Source: Archangium gephyra
Lineage (GTDB): Bacteria > Myxococcota > Myxococcia > Myxococcales > Myxococcaceae
Assembly (NCBI GenBank): GCA_003243425.1
Contig: QFQP01000019.1
Span: 1 to 64,000, forward strand
DNA length: 64,000 bases
Reading direction: 5' to 3'
Of this stretch, positions 37,450 through 46,671 are shown in pieces (the stretch's first letter is position 1; every line of letters begins with the position of its first letter). The notes below the pieces were generated by a model. It saw nothing but the letters and a program-made list of their open reading frames with translations. It had not been told where the DNA came from and did not search any database. The position numbers and the translations under genes were made by a program.

Positions 37450-37646
37450 TGTCCACCACGGATCACCGCAAGCAGTCGCTCTATTTCCCTGAGGAGATGC
37501 TCAAGGAGATCGAGCACGAGTCGCACCGGCAGGACCGGTCGCTCTCGTGGATCGTGCAGCAGGCGTGGAAGATCGCCCGCGCCGATCTGAAGCGCATGCC
37601 GTCGCCCAACGACGTGCTCGACAGCGCTGGCGTTTCGCAGAGCTGA
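37449..37646 (+). CDS. TIGR04563-type small protein, tandem paralogue
   Basis: A 65-residue protein sharing HRKQSLYFPEEMLKEI and RQDRSLSWIVQQAWKIAR with the preceding gene, with which it overlaps by one base (TGATG). N- and C-termini differ. The tandem pair clearly arose by duplication, and the two may form heterodimers if they are ribbon-helix-helix proteins. It converges on the 5'-nucleotidase-like gene. No operator can be assigned from the sequence. Confidence 0.7.
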   Translation: MSTTDHRKQSLYFPEEMLKEIEHESHRQDRSLSWIVQQAWKIARADLKRMPSPNDVLDSAGVSQS

Positions 37647-37679
37647 GCTGACGTCGCTTTACGCAGTCTCCCGCCTCGG

Positions 37680-38504
37680 TCAGTTCGACGGGCGGGTCGG
37701 CACCGAGCAGTTGATGAAGGTGATTCGGCCCGCCTCGACTCTGAAGCCCCGCTCCACCGACTCGTTGAACTCGCTCTGCCGCAGGTAGCCGGCGACGATG
37801 TTCGAGTCGATGCCGCCGAAGCGCTGCGCGTTCCGCAACGACGCGTCGTTCGGTTTGTTCGCCAGCATCGTGTAGCCGTCGCCGCCGGCGATGATGAAGC
37901 TCGAGCTCGCCATGCGGAACTTCTTCTGATCGATCGGCCGGCCCGGGCGCTGCAGCGTCTCGCCGTCGATCTTGATCGACGTGACGCGCGAGAGCGGCGG
38001 CTGCGCACAGTCGATGGTCAGCTGCACCTCTCTCGAGACCTGAAGAAACGAGCCCGCCGGGGAAACGATGGCCGCCGGCTGCGCGAAGAGCCGTTCAGCG
38101 GAGTGCTCGAACATGTCGACCACTTCCTTCTCGGAGAGATCGACGGCCTGCACCGGGTTTTCGAACAACATGATCTCGTGCAGCACGCCGTTGGACAGCG
38201 GCCCCGAGCCGACGATGTTGCGCGTGGTGCACAGCCCTTCGGCGCGCAGCGAGCCGCCGTTCACGACCGCGAACGCCACCGGCTGCTCCGTCTCCTCGAA
38301 GACCCACGCGAAGGCGTCGGCGGCCTGTTGGCCCAACGCATTGTTTCCGTGACGTGCGTTGGGCCTGTCGAGGAACAGCTCGGTGCCACTGGCGATGAAG
38401 GCCACGCGTTCGCCCGGGTTCTCGACGAGCGGCTGACATTGATCGTTGTAGGCCACGCAGCCGGCCAGCAACACCGCGAGGCAGGAGCTCAAGAGCGCGC
38501 GCAT
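37680..38504 (-). CDS. Lipoprotein with a 5'-nucleotidase C-terminal domain
   Basis: A 274-residue lipoprotein (lipobox LAGC, Cys16). The mature part corresponds to the C-terminal, substrate-binding domain of periplasmic 5'-nucleotidases (NGGSLRAEG; FENPVQAVDLSEKEVVDMFEH; GDGYTMLAN). The N-terminal metallophosphatase domain is missing, so it cannot be a self-sufficient nucleotidase and may be a nucleotide- or nucleoside-binding lipoprotein. It begins two bases after the TonB receptor stop, so the two are probably one operon. Confidence 0.75.
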   Translation of the reverse strand: MRALLSSCLAVLLAGCVAYNDQCQPLVENPGERVAFIASGTELFLDRPNARHGNNALGQQAADAFAWVFEETEQPVAFAVVNGGSLRAEGLCTTRNIVGSGPLSNGVLHEIMLFENPVQAVDLSEKEVVDMFEHSAERLFAQPAAIVSPAGSFLQVSREVQLTIDCAQPPLSRVTSIKIDGETLQRPGRPIDQKKFRMASSSFIIAGGDGYTMLANKPNDASLRNAQRFGGIDSNIVAGYLRQSEFNESVERGFRVEAGRITFINCSVPTRPSN

Positions 38505-38506
38505 TG

Positions 38507-41206
38507 TCAGAACCCCACTCTCGCCTGAGCGAACACGTTCCACGACTCGCGGGGAACGCCGTTGGTGACGCGATCAGGCCTCGTCGCGTCGTCGGAGTAC
38601 TCGAAGTTGAAGACGTTCTGGCCGAGCACCAGCAGCTCGAGATGATCGAACAGCGGTTCGGTGCGCAGCTGCGCGGTGAACGTGGCGTAGCCCGGCAGCG
38701 TGTAACGGCGAATGAGTTCCAGCACCGAGCGGCTGTTGTTGCGGCGCTCCGACGCGAAGCGAGCCACCAGATCGAGATTGAGCCACGGGCCGAGCGGCAA
38801 CGAGGCGCCGCCATTCGCCCGAATCTGCGGAACGTCGGTGAGAATGCGGCTCTGGGTGGGCGCGGTGAGATCTTCGGCGCGCACCCACGAAGCGTTGAGC
38901 CAGAAGTTCATGCGCGAGGTGAGCTCGAGGCGCGCTTCGCCTTCGAGCCCCAGCGCCTGAACGCCGAGCGGCCGGTTGGCGTACGGCACCAGATTGCCCG
39001 AGGTGTCGATCTGCACGATGGCGTTGGTGATGCGCTCGAAGAAGAACGTGCCGCGAAGGCGCAGCTTTCCTTCACCGAGGCCCTGCAGATATTCGGCGCC
39101 GGCCTCCGCCGCGTCGATGTACGCGCCCTGCAGTTGCGGGTTGCCGACGAAGCGGCCCTGATTGAAGTCGTTGTTGGGCACGGTGGCCGCGAACTCCTGC
39201 GGCGTCGGCGCGCGGAACGAACGGCCGTAGTTGCCGCGCAGCACCAGCGAGCGGACCGGCGTCACCGTGATGCCGATGCGCGGGCCAAAGGAGGGAACGA
39301 CCGTCGACGCCAGCCACTGACCGCGCTCGTCACCGCGCGGCAGCTGCGTGAAGTCGACGCGAACGCCGCCCTGAATGCTCACCAGGTCGACGGGCGTCCA
39401 CGTGTCGTAGACCCAGAGCCCCGCGCTGAAACGATCGGCCGCGGGCCCACGACCGCCCTTCCCGTCTTCGGTCGGGAGTCGAATGCCGTCGGGGCGCTGC
39501 AGCTCGCCCAGGTTGTCGTTGGTCACCGGCTCCGAGTTGGCCAGCAACGACGCCTGGAAGATCGACTGCTGCTCGACCTGCACGCCGACCGCGAGGCGGT
39601 TGTTGAATGGCAGGTTGAACTCGCCGCGCCCCTGCACTCCAAAGCCGCGGACTCCGACGTTGTGCTGCTCGAGCACGCCGTCAGCGAAGATCGACGTGGG
39701 GTCGCCCGGGCGCACCTGCCAACCGTCGGGCGCGAGCTGCCACAGCCGGTTGGTGGCCTGCTGGTCGAAGAACCCCCGAATCGAAATGAAGCCACCGTTG
39801 TCGAGCGGCTTCTTCCAACCCGCCTGCGCCTGCACGGTGAGCCACTCCAGCTGCGAGTCGGGCCCCACGACGTCGAACAGGCCAATGAGCGCGCTGCGAT
39901 TTTCGTAGAGCAGCCGGCCGCTCGCGTCGATCACACCCGCGTTCTCGAGATCGAGTTCCACGCCGAGCCCCGCGTTGATGAGCAGGCGCTTGTCGCTGGT
40001 GAGCTTTGGCCGCTGAACCGTCGCGGTGTCGAGCCCGTCACGGAACACCGACTTGCGCTGGCCCCGCTGACTGGCCACGTCGACGTCGGCGAGCAGCTTC
40101 ACGGCGCCGATGGTGAGCGCGCCATTCAAGTGGCCGTCGAACGTCTCGTAGAGGCCGGCGCTGGCTGAAGCGCGAAAGCCGTCGTCACGCCGCGTGACGA
40201 GGTTGATGACGCCGGTGACGTTGCCGAGCCCGACGTCTGCCGTCGCGGGGCCCCGATAGACCTCGATGCGCTCGAGGTTGTCGATGGGCAGGTTGGCGAG
40301 CGCCATGCCGTCGTAGAAGTTGTTGAGCTTCTGCCCGTTGAGCGTGAACAGCAGCTCCGCTTCGGAGCGCAGGCCGCGCATGGCGACGCGCCAGTTCCCC
40401 TGAACGTCGCGGCTGACGCTCACGCCTGGAACGAGGTCGAGCGCCTCGTGCACGTAGCGCACCCCGAGCTCCCGCAGCTGCCTGTGCGTGAGCACCGTCG
40501 GTGTCAGCGGCGAGACGCGCGTCTTCTCGTCGATGCGTTGAGCGACGCCAGCGGTGGCCTCGGCACCGTAGAGCGCGAGCTCTTCTTCGAGCTCCGTCTG
40601 CGGCTTCGCCTGCTTCACCGGCTTCGGTTCGGCCCGCTGAACGACGGGCGCAGGCGCGGGCTCGGCGCGCGGCGGTTCCTTCATCTCCACCGGCCTGTCG
40701 GAGTCGACCCACTCGGCCGGCTTCTCCTTCTTTTCGATGACCGGCGCGGGCGCTGGCGCTGGTTCCGGAAGCGGCTCGTCCTTGCACTTCTTTCCCTTCT
40801 TGCACTTCGGCTTCGGAGCCTCGGCGACGGGCGCCGGCGCAGGGGCGTCGCCGGGAATGATCACGCGCACCGGCTGCCTGGCGGTCGCGAAGATCGGAGC
40901 GCGTTCACCCGACGAAGAGACCGCTTCGATCCAGTACTCGATGCCCGGCGGTACGAGCCGGCTCGCGGGCAGCGCGCCACGGTAGAGATCGCCGTATTGC
41001 AGCTCGAGCGAGTACTCCTCCCAGGGCTCGCCGGGCCCGCGCACGTGGACGATCACCTTCGCCGCATCGCCCCCGACCAGCGAACCGTCGAGCGAGAGCG
41101 GCTCACCAGCAGTCGCTTCCGTGGGCGCCGTGTGCAGAAACGAGAGCCGCGACTGCGCACCGGCAACCACGGCAACTGTGAGTCCGACGGCAAGAAGCAG
41201 GCGCAC
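38507..41206 (-). CDS. TonB-dependent receptor with a long N-terminal periplasmic extension
   Basis: An 899-residue outer-membrane receptor. A signal peptide (MRLLLAVGLTVAVVAGAQS) is followed by a ~95-residue beta domain, then a Pro/Ala/Lys linker (residues 118-205) that includes CKKGKKC and repeated PAPAPV. The plug (VLTHRQLRELGVRYVHEALDLVPG, given in two halves) and the barrel follow, with a C-terminal strand ending FAQARVGF. Plug motif ERIEVYRGPATADVGLGNVTGVINLVT is intact. I chose the GTG at 41206 because the signal starts there. Transport of haem, vitamin B12 or another ligand cannot be read from the plug; the neighbour is ChaN-like. Confidence 0.88.
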   Translation of the reverse strand: MRLLLAVGLTVAVVAGAQSRLSFLHTAPTEATAGEPLSLDGSLVGGDAAKVIVHVRGPGEPWEEYSLELQYGDLYRGALPASRLVPPGIEYWIEAVSSSGERAPIFATARQPVRVIIPGDAPAPAPVAEAPKPKCKKGKKCKDEPLPEPAPAPAPVIEKKEKPAEWVDSDRPVEMKEPPRAEPAPAPVVQRAEPKPVKQAKPQTELEEELALYGAEATAGVAQRIDEKTRVSPLTPTVLTHRQLRELGVRYVHEALDLVPGVSVSRDVQGNWRVAMRGLRSEAELLFTLNGQKLNNFYDGMALANLPIDNLERIEVYRGPATADVGLGNVTGVINLVTRRDDGFRASASAGLYETFDGHLNGALTIGAVKLLADVDVASQRGQRKSVFRDGLDTATVQRPKLTSDKRLLINAGLGVELDLENAGVIDASGRLLYENRSALIGLFDVVGPDSQLEWLTVQAQAGWKKPLDNGGFISIRGFFDQQATNRLWQLAPDGWQVRPGDPTSIFADGVLEQHNVGVRGFGVQGRGEFNLPFNNRLAVGVQVEQQSIFQASLLANSEPVTNDNLGELQRPDGIRLPTEDGKGGRGPAADRFSAGLWVYDTWTPVDLVSIQGGVRVDFTQLPRGDERGQWLASTVVPSFGPRIGITVTPVRSLVLRGNYGRSFRAPTPQEFAATVPNNDFNQGRFVGNPQLQGAYIDAAEAGAEYLQGLGEGKLRLRGTFFFERITNAIVQIDTSGNLVPYANRPLGVQALGLEGEARLELTSRMNFWLNASWVRAEDLTAPTQSRILTDVPQIRANGGASLPLGPWLNLDLVARFASERRNNSRSVLELIRRYTLPGYATFTAQLRTEPLFDHLELLVLGQNVFNFEYSDDATRPDRVTNGVPRESWNVFAQARVGF

Positions 41207-41294
41207 GGGCCGACGATGCTCGGTGGCGGTGGCCAGCAACGCAAGGGTGGAAATTTGCCCGGGTGACACGCGCGTGGGACGTTCGTCGACGCCC

Positions 41295-42890
41295 ATGCGC
41301 TCGTCGTTGTCCCTGCAGCGCTCACTCTACGAGCATCAAGCCCGGCAGATCGCGCAGCAGGTGCAATCGGCATCGCCACGTTTTCGTGCGTACCAGCGGC
41401 GGTACGAGGCGGCGACGAAGCGCTTCCGGCGCGCCATCGAGCTCCGCGAAGTCGACGCGCGCGTCGCCAGGGCCGACCTCGTCTACGTCGGCGACTACCA
41501 CACGCTGCGCATGGCACAGGCGGCGTACGTGGCGCTGGTGAAGAACGCCGTGAAGTCCGGCCGTCGCGTGGTGCTCGCGCTCGAATTCGTCGAGACACGT
41601 CATCAATCGACGCTCGATTCTTTCCTGCAGGGAAAGCTTGGCGAGAAGACGTTCCTGGCGCGCATCGGTCACCCGTACCGCGGCCCGTTCGACATCTGGC
41701 CGGGCTTCGCGCCGATTCTCGCGCTGGCGAAGGCGCAGCGCCTCGAGGTCATCGCCATCGACCGCCGCGCCAGTGGCCCCCGTTCGCTCGAGATCCGCGA
41801 CGAAGCTGCCGCTCGACCGCTGGCGCGCGCCGCGAAGGCCGCCGATCGCCCGCTGGTGATCGCGTTGATGGGCCAGTACCACGTGGCGCCGATGCACCTG
41901 CCGAAGCAGGTCGACGCGCTGCTGGGCAACGTGAAGCGCGAAGCGCTCGTCGTCTACCAGAACGCGGAAGGCGTCTACTGGAGCCTCGCCCGCCGCGGAC
42001 TCGTCGAACACACGCGCGCCGTGGAGATCAGCGATCGCGAAGTGTGTCTGGTGAACACGTCTCCCGTGGTCTCGCAGCGCAGCTTCCTCGACTACGTCGA
42101 AGCAGAGGCCGGTGACGCGCCCATCGACGAATCGGGCATTTCACTCACCTTCCGACACCTGGCTCGCGGCATCGCGCGCTTCACGGGGCTCAAGCTCGGC
42201 AGCGCGCTCGACGAGGTGCTGGTGCTGGGGCCAGGTGACTTCGATGCCCTGCAGCGCATTTCGCGCCGCGCGCGCTTCACGCCCCGAGAGCTCAAACACC
42301 TCGAGAAACACGTGCTGTCGCTCGAGAGCGCGTGGATTCCCAGGGCCCGCGCGGTGTGGCTGTCTTCGATGTCGCTCAACGACGCCGCCGAAGAAGCAGC
42401 CCACTTCGTTCGACACTGTTGTGTCGGCGACGCCATGGAGCGCCCCCGCCCGCGCACCGAAGCGTTCTGGGCGCGGTGCCTGGAAGAAGCGCTCGGGTTC
42501 TTCGGGAGCCGGCTGGTGAACCCCAAGCGCCGCGCGATCACGCTCGACGAGTGGAGCTGGCACTTCAAGCACGACAAGGGCGAGCTCAAGCAGGCCGCGG
42601 CGTTCACGCTGGCGATCAGCACCACCATTCGTGATGACGTGAAGGCCGCGCAGCAGCTCATTCCCCGAGACGACGCGCTGATGAACGGCGTGTCACACGC
42701 GCTCGGCTACCTGCTCGGCGATGCGCTCTCGGTGGCCTTCAGCAAGAAGAAGTTCTCTGCGGCCGACGTGCGCGCGCTGTTTCGGGACCGTTTCGATGAC
42801 CCGGCGGTGACCTTTGCCGCGCTGGTGCGTCGCTTCGAGCCGTTCGGTCCGCGGAATGAAACGCTGCGTCAGCCTCCGCGAATTTCATGA
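41295..42890 (+). CDS. ChaN-like haem-binding-domain protein
   Basis: A 531-residue protein without signal peptide. Residues about 60-230 carry ARADLVYVGDYHTLRMAQA, VVLALEFVETRHQSTLDSFL and LVIALMGQYHVAPMHLPKQ, the ChaN (PF04187) fold in which Tyr/His and an LGExH-like loop bind haem; GDYHTL replaces GExH here. The C-terminal ~300 residues are unknown. It is divergent from the TonB receptor with 88 bases between, which suggests a shared regulator and haem or iron uptake, but this is inference. Confidence 0.75.
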   Translation: MRSSLSLQRSLYEHQARQIAQQVQSASPRFRAYQRRYEAATKRFRRAIELREVDARVARADLVYVGDYHTLRMAQAAYVALVKNAVKSGRRVVLALEFVETRHQSTLDSFLQGKLGEKTFLARIGHPYRGPFDIWPGFAPILALAKAQRLEVIAIDRRASGPRSLEIRDEAAARPLARAAKAADRPLVIALMGQYHVAPMHLPKQVDALLGNVKREALVVYQNAEGVYWSLARRGLVEHTRAVEISDREVCLVNTSPVVSQRSFLDYVEAEAGDAPIDESGISLTFRHLARGIARFTGLKLGSALDEVLVLGPGDFDALQRISRRARFTPRELKHLEKHVLSLESAWIPRARAVWLSSMSLNDAAEEAAHFVRHCCVGDAMERPRPRTEAFWARCLEEALGFFGSRLVNPKRRAITLDEWSWHFKHDKGELKQAAAFTLAISTTIRDDVKAAQQLIPRDDALMNGVSHALGYLLGDALSVAFSKKKFSAADVRALFRDRFDDPAVTFAALVRRFEPFGPRNETLRQPPRIS

Positions 42891-42958
42891 CCTCTTCAAC
42901 GCGTTGATTCGCCTATGTTTCCGCGGCTTCTGGTCCCCCCTGCGGAGAGCGAATACCG

Positions 42959-45499
42959 GTGTCTGAAGACGCATTGCTGGCGAGACCGATCGAGAAAGAC
43001 CCGACGCTGAAGGCCGAGTTCGGCCCCGTCGGCCGTCTGCTCGCGCGCGACTATTTCGAAGCGGTTCGATTCCCCGAGGCCGACGTGGAGTCGCTCCGGA
43101 AGCTCTCGGAGCGTGGCTTCGTGGTGCACGTGATGCGCACCACCGCGTGGATCAACTACCTCTACCTGGACTGGGCGTTGATTCGCCGCGGGTTGAACCC
43201 CATTCGCGCGGTCGTGAACCTGCGCCGCTGGTTCACCAGGCCCTTCACCAGAGCCCGCATGTCGGGCGATCACGCCGAGCGCTTCGAGTGGGCAAAGAAC
43301 GAAGGCGGTTCGGGCCTCATCTTCCTGCGAGAGAGCGGCTTCAACACCGCGCGCGGCGTGGAGAGCCGCGAAGACCCCTTCCCTGCGCTCATCGAGATGG
43401 CGCGGAAGAGCGACCGGCCCGTGTACGTCGTGCCCGAGCTGCTGGTCTGGGAGAAGTGGCAGCAGAAGGTGAAGCCCAGCCTCTTCGATCGCGTGTTCGG
43501 TTCGCCGGAAGCGCCGGGGTTCCTTCACACGCTGGTGACGTTCATGCGCAACTACCGGCGCGCGCAGCTGCGCATCGGTACGCCGGTCGACCTGCGTGAA
43601 GTCATCGCCAGCGAAGGTGACAAGCCCTCAGCGGTGATCGCCCGCAAGGTGCGCAGCGCGCTGCACCATCACCTCGCCAGGGAGACCCGCGCCGTCTTCG
43701 GCCCGCCGGCCAAGGAAGTCGACCGTCTCATCGACGAAGCGATGCGCGACAAGACGTTCCAGCTCGCGGTGCAGGAGGTCTCGGCCGAGAAGAACAAGCC
43801 GGTGCCCGCGCTGCTGAAGGACGCCAAGAAGAGCTTCGACGCCATCGCCGCGCGCTTCAGCCCGACGGTGGTGGGCGGCGCTTCGATGGTGCTCGATTGG
43901 GTCTTCAACCGCATCTACGACGGCATCGAGGTCGACGAAGCCGGTCTGCAACGCGCGATGAAGGCCGCGGCGCACGCCCCGGTGGTCTTCACGCCGAGCC
44001 ACAAGAGCCACCTCGACTATCTGATCATGAGCTACGTGCTCTGGCAGCGCGGGTTCACGGTGCCGCTGGTCGCCGCCGGCGCGAACCTGTCGTTCTTCCC
44101 GCTGGGCCCGTTTCTCCGCCGCTGTGGCGCGTTCTTCCTGCGGCGCAGCTTCAAGGGCGACAAGCTCTACACGGCGGTCTTCAAGGCCTACCTGAAGAAG
44201 CTCGTGCACGACGGCATTCACCACGAGTTCTTCCCGGAAGGCGGGCGCTCGCGCACCGGCAAGCTGCTGCAGCCCAAGCTCGGCCTCTTCACGTGGCTGG
44301 TCGAAGCCGTGCTCGAAGGCGCGCGCAACGACCTGGTCTTCATTCCCATCGCCATCGACTACGAGAAGGTCGTGGAGGGCGCGGAGTACAAGAAGGAGCT
44401 CCAGGGCGGCGAAAAGAAGCCGGAAGATCTCAAGGCGCTGTTGTCTGCCCCGGCGGTGCTCGCCGAGAACTACGGCCGCATTCACCTCACCTTCGATGAA
44501 CCGGTGTCGCTGGCGAAGCTCATCGCCGACCGCGGCCTCGACGCCAACACGGTCAGCGAGGACCAGAAGAAGGCGCTCGTGCGCGCCCTCGGGCACCGCG
44601 TGATGTACGGCATCAGCAAGGTGTCGACGGTGACGCCGCACGCGCTGCTGGCTTCGGCGTTGCTCGCCCACCGGCGCCGCGGCATTTCTGATCGTGAGGT
44701 CACCGAACGCATCGTGTTCCTGCGCGGGCTGGCGACCGATCTCGGCTCGCCGCTCTCACGGCTGCTGAAGGACTCGCCGTCTTCGCCGACGGTGATCGGC
44801 CCCATTCGCGACGCCATGCGCATGTTCGCCAGTGGCGGCATGGTCTCGAGCGTCGAAGCGCGGGGTGAGCGCATCTTCCAGGTGGCCGACGATCGCCGCC
44901 CGGAGCTGAGCTTCTACAAGAACACGCTGGTCAACCTGATCGCCGGCCGTTCGATCGTGTGCGCCGCGCTGCTGGCGTCGGAGACCGAGCGCCACCACGA
45001 CGCGGTTCGAGAGCGGGCGCGCTTTCTCTCGCGGCTCTTCAAGTTGGAGCTGGTGTACCCGGTCGGCAAGACCTTCGAGCACATCTTCGACGAGACGCTG
45101 GAGCACCTCGCGCGCCTCGGCCTGCTGCGCACCGTCGACGCCGAGATCATGGTGGCGCCCGAAGCGCACGCGCGGCCCATGGTGCAGTTCCTCGCCGAGA
45201 TGATTCGCGACCTGCTCGAGAGCTACCTGCTCGTCGCGCGGTCTGCGGTCGATGTGGGTGCAGAGGGCACCGACAAGAAGGACTTCTCGAAGAAGATGCT
45301 CGAAGCTGGCCGCGCCGACTTTCTCGCAGGTACCATCACCGCGAGCGAAGCCCTCTCGAAGACGACGTTGGAGAACGCGGTGCAGTTCTTGATCGAGCAG
45401 CACTACCTGTCCGAGAAGGACAAGCGCCTGACGCCAGGCACTTCGAGCGCCGCAGACCTCGCTCAACAGATTCGCCGTTTCGTACCGGAGACCACGTGA
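42959..45499 (+). CDS. plsB: Glycerol-3-phosphate 1-O-acyltransferase PlsB-like
   Basis: An 846-residue protein. The acyltransferase block HKSHLDYLIMSYVLWQRG contains HX4D, FFPEGGRSRTGKLL is block III, and FIPIAIDYEKV is block IV. This is PlsB, which acylates sn-glycerol-3-phosphate at position 1 in the first step of phospholipid synthesis. The N-terminal ~300 residues lack a clear domain and are helical. The start is GTG with GGAG 12 bases upstream. The stop overlaps a PEGA-domain gene. Confidence 0.9.
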   Translation: MSEDALLARPIEKDPTLKAEFGPVGRLLARDYFEAVRFPEADVESLRKLSERGFVVHVMRTTAWINYLYLDWALIRRGLNPIRAVVNLRRWFTRPFTRARMSGDHAERFEWAKNEGGSGLIFLRESGFNTARGVESREDPFPALIEMARKSDRPVYVVPELLVWEKWQQKVKPSLFDRVFGSPEAPGFLHTLVTFMRNYRRAQLRIGTPVDLREVIASEGDKPSAVIARKVRSALHHHLARETRAVFGPPAKEVDRLIDEAMRDKTFQLAVQEVSAEKNKPVPALLKDAKKSFDAIAARFSPTVVGGASMVLDWVFNRIYDGIEVDEAGLQRAMKAAAHAPVVFTPSHKSHLDYLIMSYVLWQRGFTVPLVAAGANLSFFPLGPFLRRCGAFFLRRSFKGDKLYTAVFKAYLKKLVHDGIHHEFFPEGGRSRTGKLLQPKLGLFTWLVEAVLEGARNDLVFIPIAIDYEKVVEGAEYKKELQGGEKKPEDLKALLSAPAVLAENYGRIHLTFDEPVSLAKLIADRGLDANTVSEDQKKALVRALGHRVMYGISKVSTVTPHALLASALLAHRRRGISDREVTERIVFLRGLATDLGSPLSRLLKDSPSSPTVIGPIRDAMRMFASGGMVSSVEARGERIFQVADDRRPELSFYKNTLVNLIAGRSIVCAALLASETERHHDAVRERARFLSRLFKLELVYPVGKTFEHIFDETLEHLARLGLLRTVDAEIMVAPEAHARPMVQFLAEMIRDLLESYLLVARSAVDVGAEGTDKKDFSKKMLEAGRADFLAGTITASEALSKTTLENAVQFLIEQHYLSEKDKRLTPGTSSAADLAQQIRRFVPETT

Positions 45500-46671
45500 A
45501 GCGCCTCGTTTCGATGTTGCTGGTTGCTGCCCTCCCCGCGCTCGCGCAGGACTTCGAAGGTCTCGATCTCTCGGGTGACGAGAAGACGCCGGAGGTCGCC
45601 AAGGAGTACCGACCTTCGCTCGCGGTCATTTCGGTCAAGGCGGCCGACAAGGAAGACACCAGCCCGGCGCGCGCGCGACAGCTGGAAGCCGAGTTCCTCA
45701 AGCAACTGCACCAGAGCGATCTGTTTCAGACGGTGCTCGAGCCCAGCACCGTGCGTGCGCAGCTCGGTGGCGAGTTCGCGCAGGCCGACGCGTGTGTCGA
45801 TTACGCGTGCTTCGACGCGCTGGCGAAGAAGCTCAAGGTCAACCGCATCGTCCGGTTGACGGTCGCGAAGCACAACGCGGGCTCCATGGTCGAAATGTAC
45901 GGCTTCGACCCGGGCTTCAACGAGGTGCTGCACGTCGGTCAAGACAGCGGCGAGAAGGCCGAGAAGACGTTCCTGGGCGTGGCTGGCAAGAGCCAGTCGG
46001 CCAAAGACAAGGAGTTCATCAAGAAGATGGGCTCGTTCCTGACGCAGGTGCAGAAGCGGCTGTCGACGCCGAACGGCAAGGTAATCGTCGACAACGCCGA
46101 CCCCGGCGCGATCGTCACCATCGACGGCGCCGAAGGTGGCGTGGGCAACGTCGAGGCGTTCGTGCAGCGCGGCTCGCACACCGTGAAGGTCACGGCTGCG
46201 GGCTTCAAGCCCTTCGAGAAGACGGTCTCGGTCCAGCCCGCTGCTGACGTGACGGTCCAGGTGACGCTCGAGGCGATCCCGCTCGACCCTGTCGCCGCGC
46301 CCGTCGTACCGCAGGGGCCGAGCCAGAACGTGTTCACCAAGCCCGGTTTGTACGTGGCCATCATCGGCGCGGCGGCCATCGCGACGGGTATCGCGCTCGG
46401 TCAATCAGCCCAGGGCGTGAAGACGCGGCTCGAAGCCGGTGGTGACCCCGTGGCCGTCACGCGCGCGGAAGCCAAGGCTGCTCCGACGCAGGCGCTGCTG
46501 GCCAACGTGCTGGTCGGTGCAGGCGCTGCCGCGGTGGCTGGCGGCGTGACGTGGATCATCGTCACCCTGCCGCCTCCGGTGCCGACGTCGACCGGTGTGA
46601 AGCCGACCATCGAGCCCACCGAGAGCGTCACGCCCACCGGCGCGATGCTGCGTTTCGGCGGCTCGTTCTGA
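45496..46671 (+). CDS. Secreted PEGA-domain protein
   Basis: A 391-residue protein with signal MKRLVSMLLVAALPALA. The first half resembles periplasmic TolB-N/caspase-like sensor parts (RPSLAVISVK; VKVNRIVRLTVAKH region). A PEGA domain follows (GKVIVDNADPGAIVTIDGA to VKVTAAGFKPFEKTV), then two hydrophobic segments (VAIIGAAAIATGIALG; LLANVLVGAGAAAVAGG). PEGA domains sit in envelope proteins and are thought to bind carbohydrate or peptidoglycan. The GTG overlaps the plsB stop (GTGA). Role unclear. Confidence 0.7.
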   Translation: MKRLVSMLLVAALPALAQDFEGLDLSGDEKTPEVAKEYRPSLAVISVKAADKEDTSPARARQLEAEFLKQLHQSDLFQTVLEPSTVRAQLGGEFAQADACVDYACFDALAKKLKVNRIVRLTVAKHNAGSMVEMYGFDPGFNEVLHVGQDSGEKAEKTFLGVAGKSQSAKDKEFIKKMGSFLTQVQKRLSTPNGKVIVDNADPGAIVTIDGAEGGVGNVEAFVQRGSHTVKVTAAGFKPFEKTVSVQPAADVTVQVTLEAIPLDPVAAPVVPQGPSQNVFTKPGLYVAIIGAAAIATGIALGQSAQGVKTRLEAGGDPVAVTRAEAKAAPTQALLANVLVGAGAAAVAGGVTWIIVTLPPPVPTSTGVKPTIEPTESVTPTGAMLRFGGSF

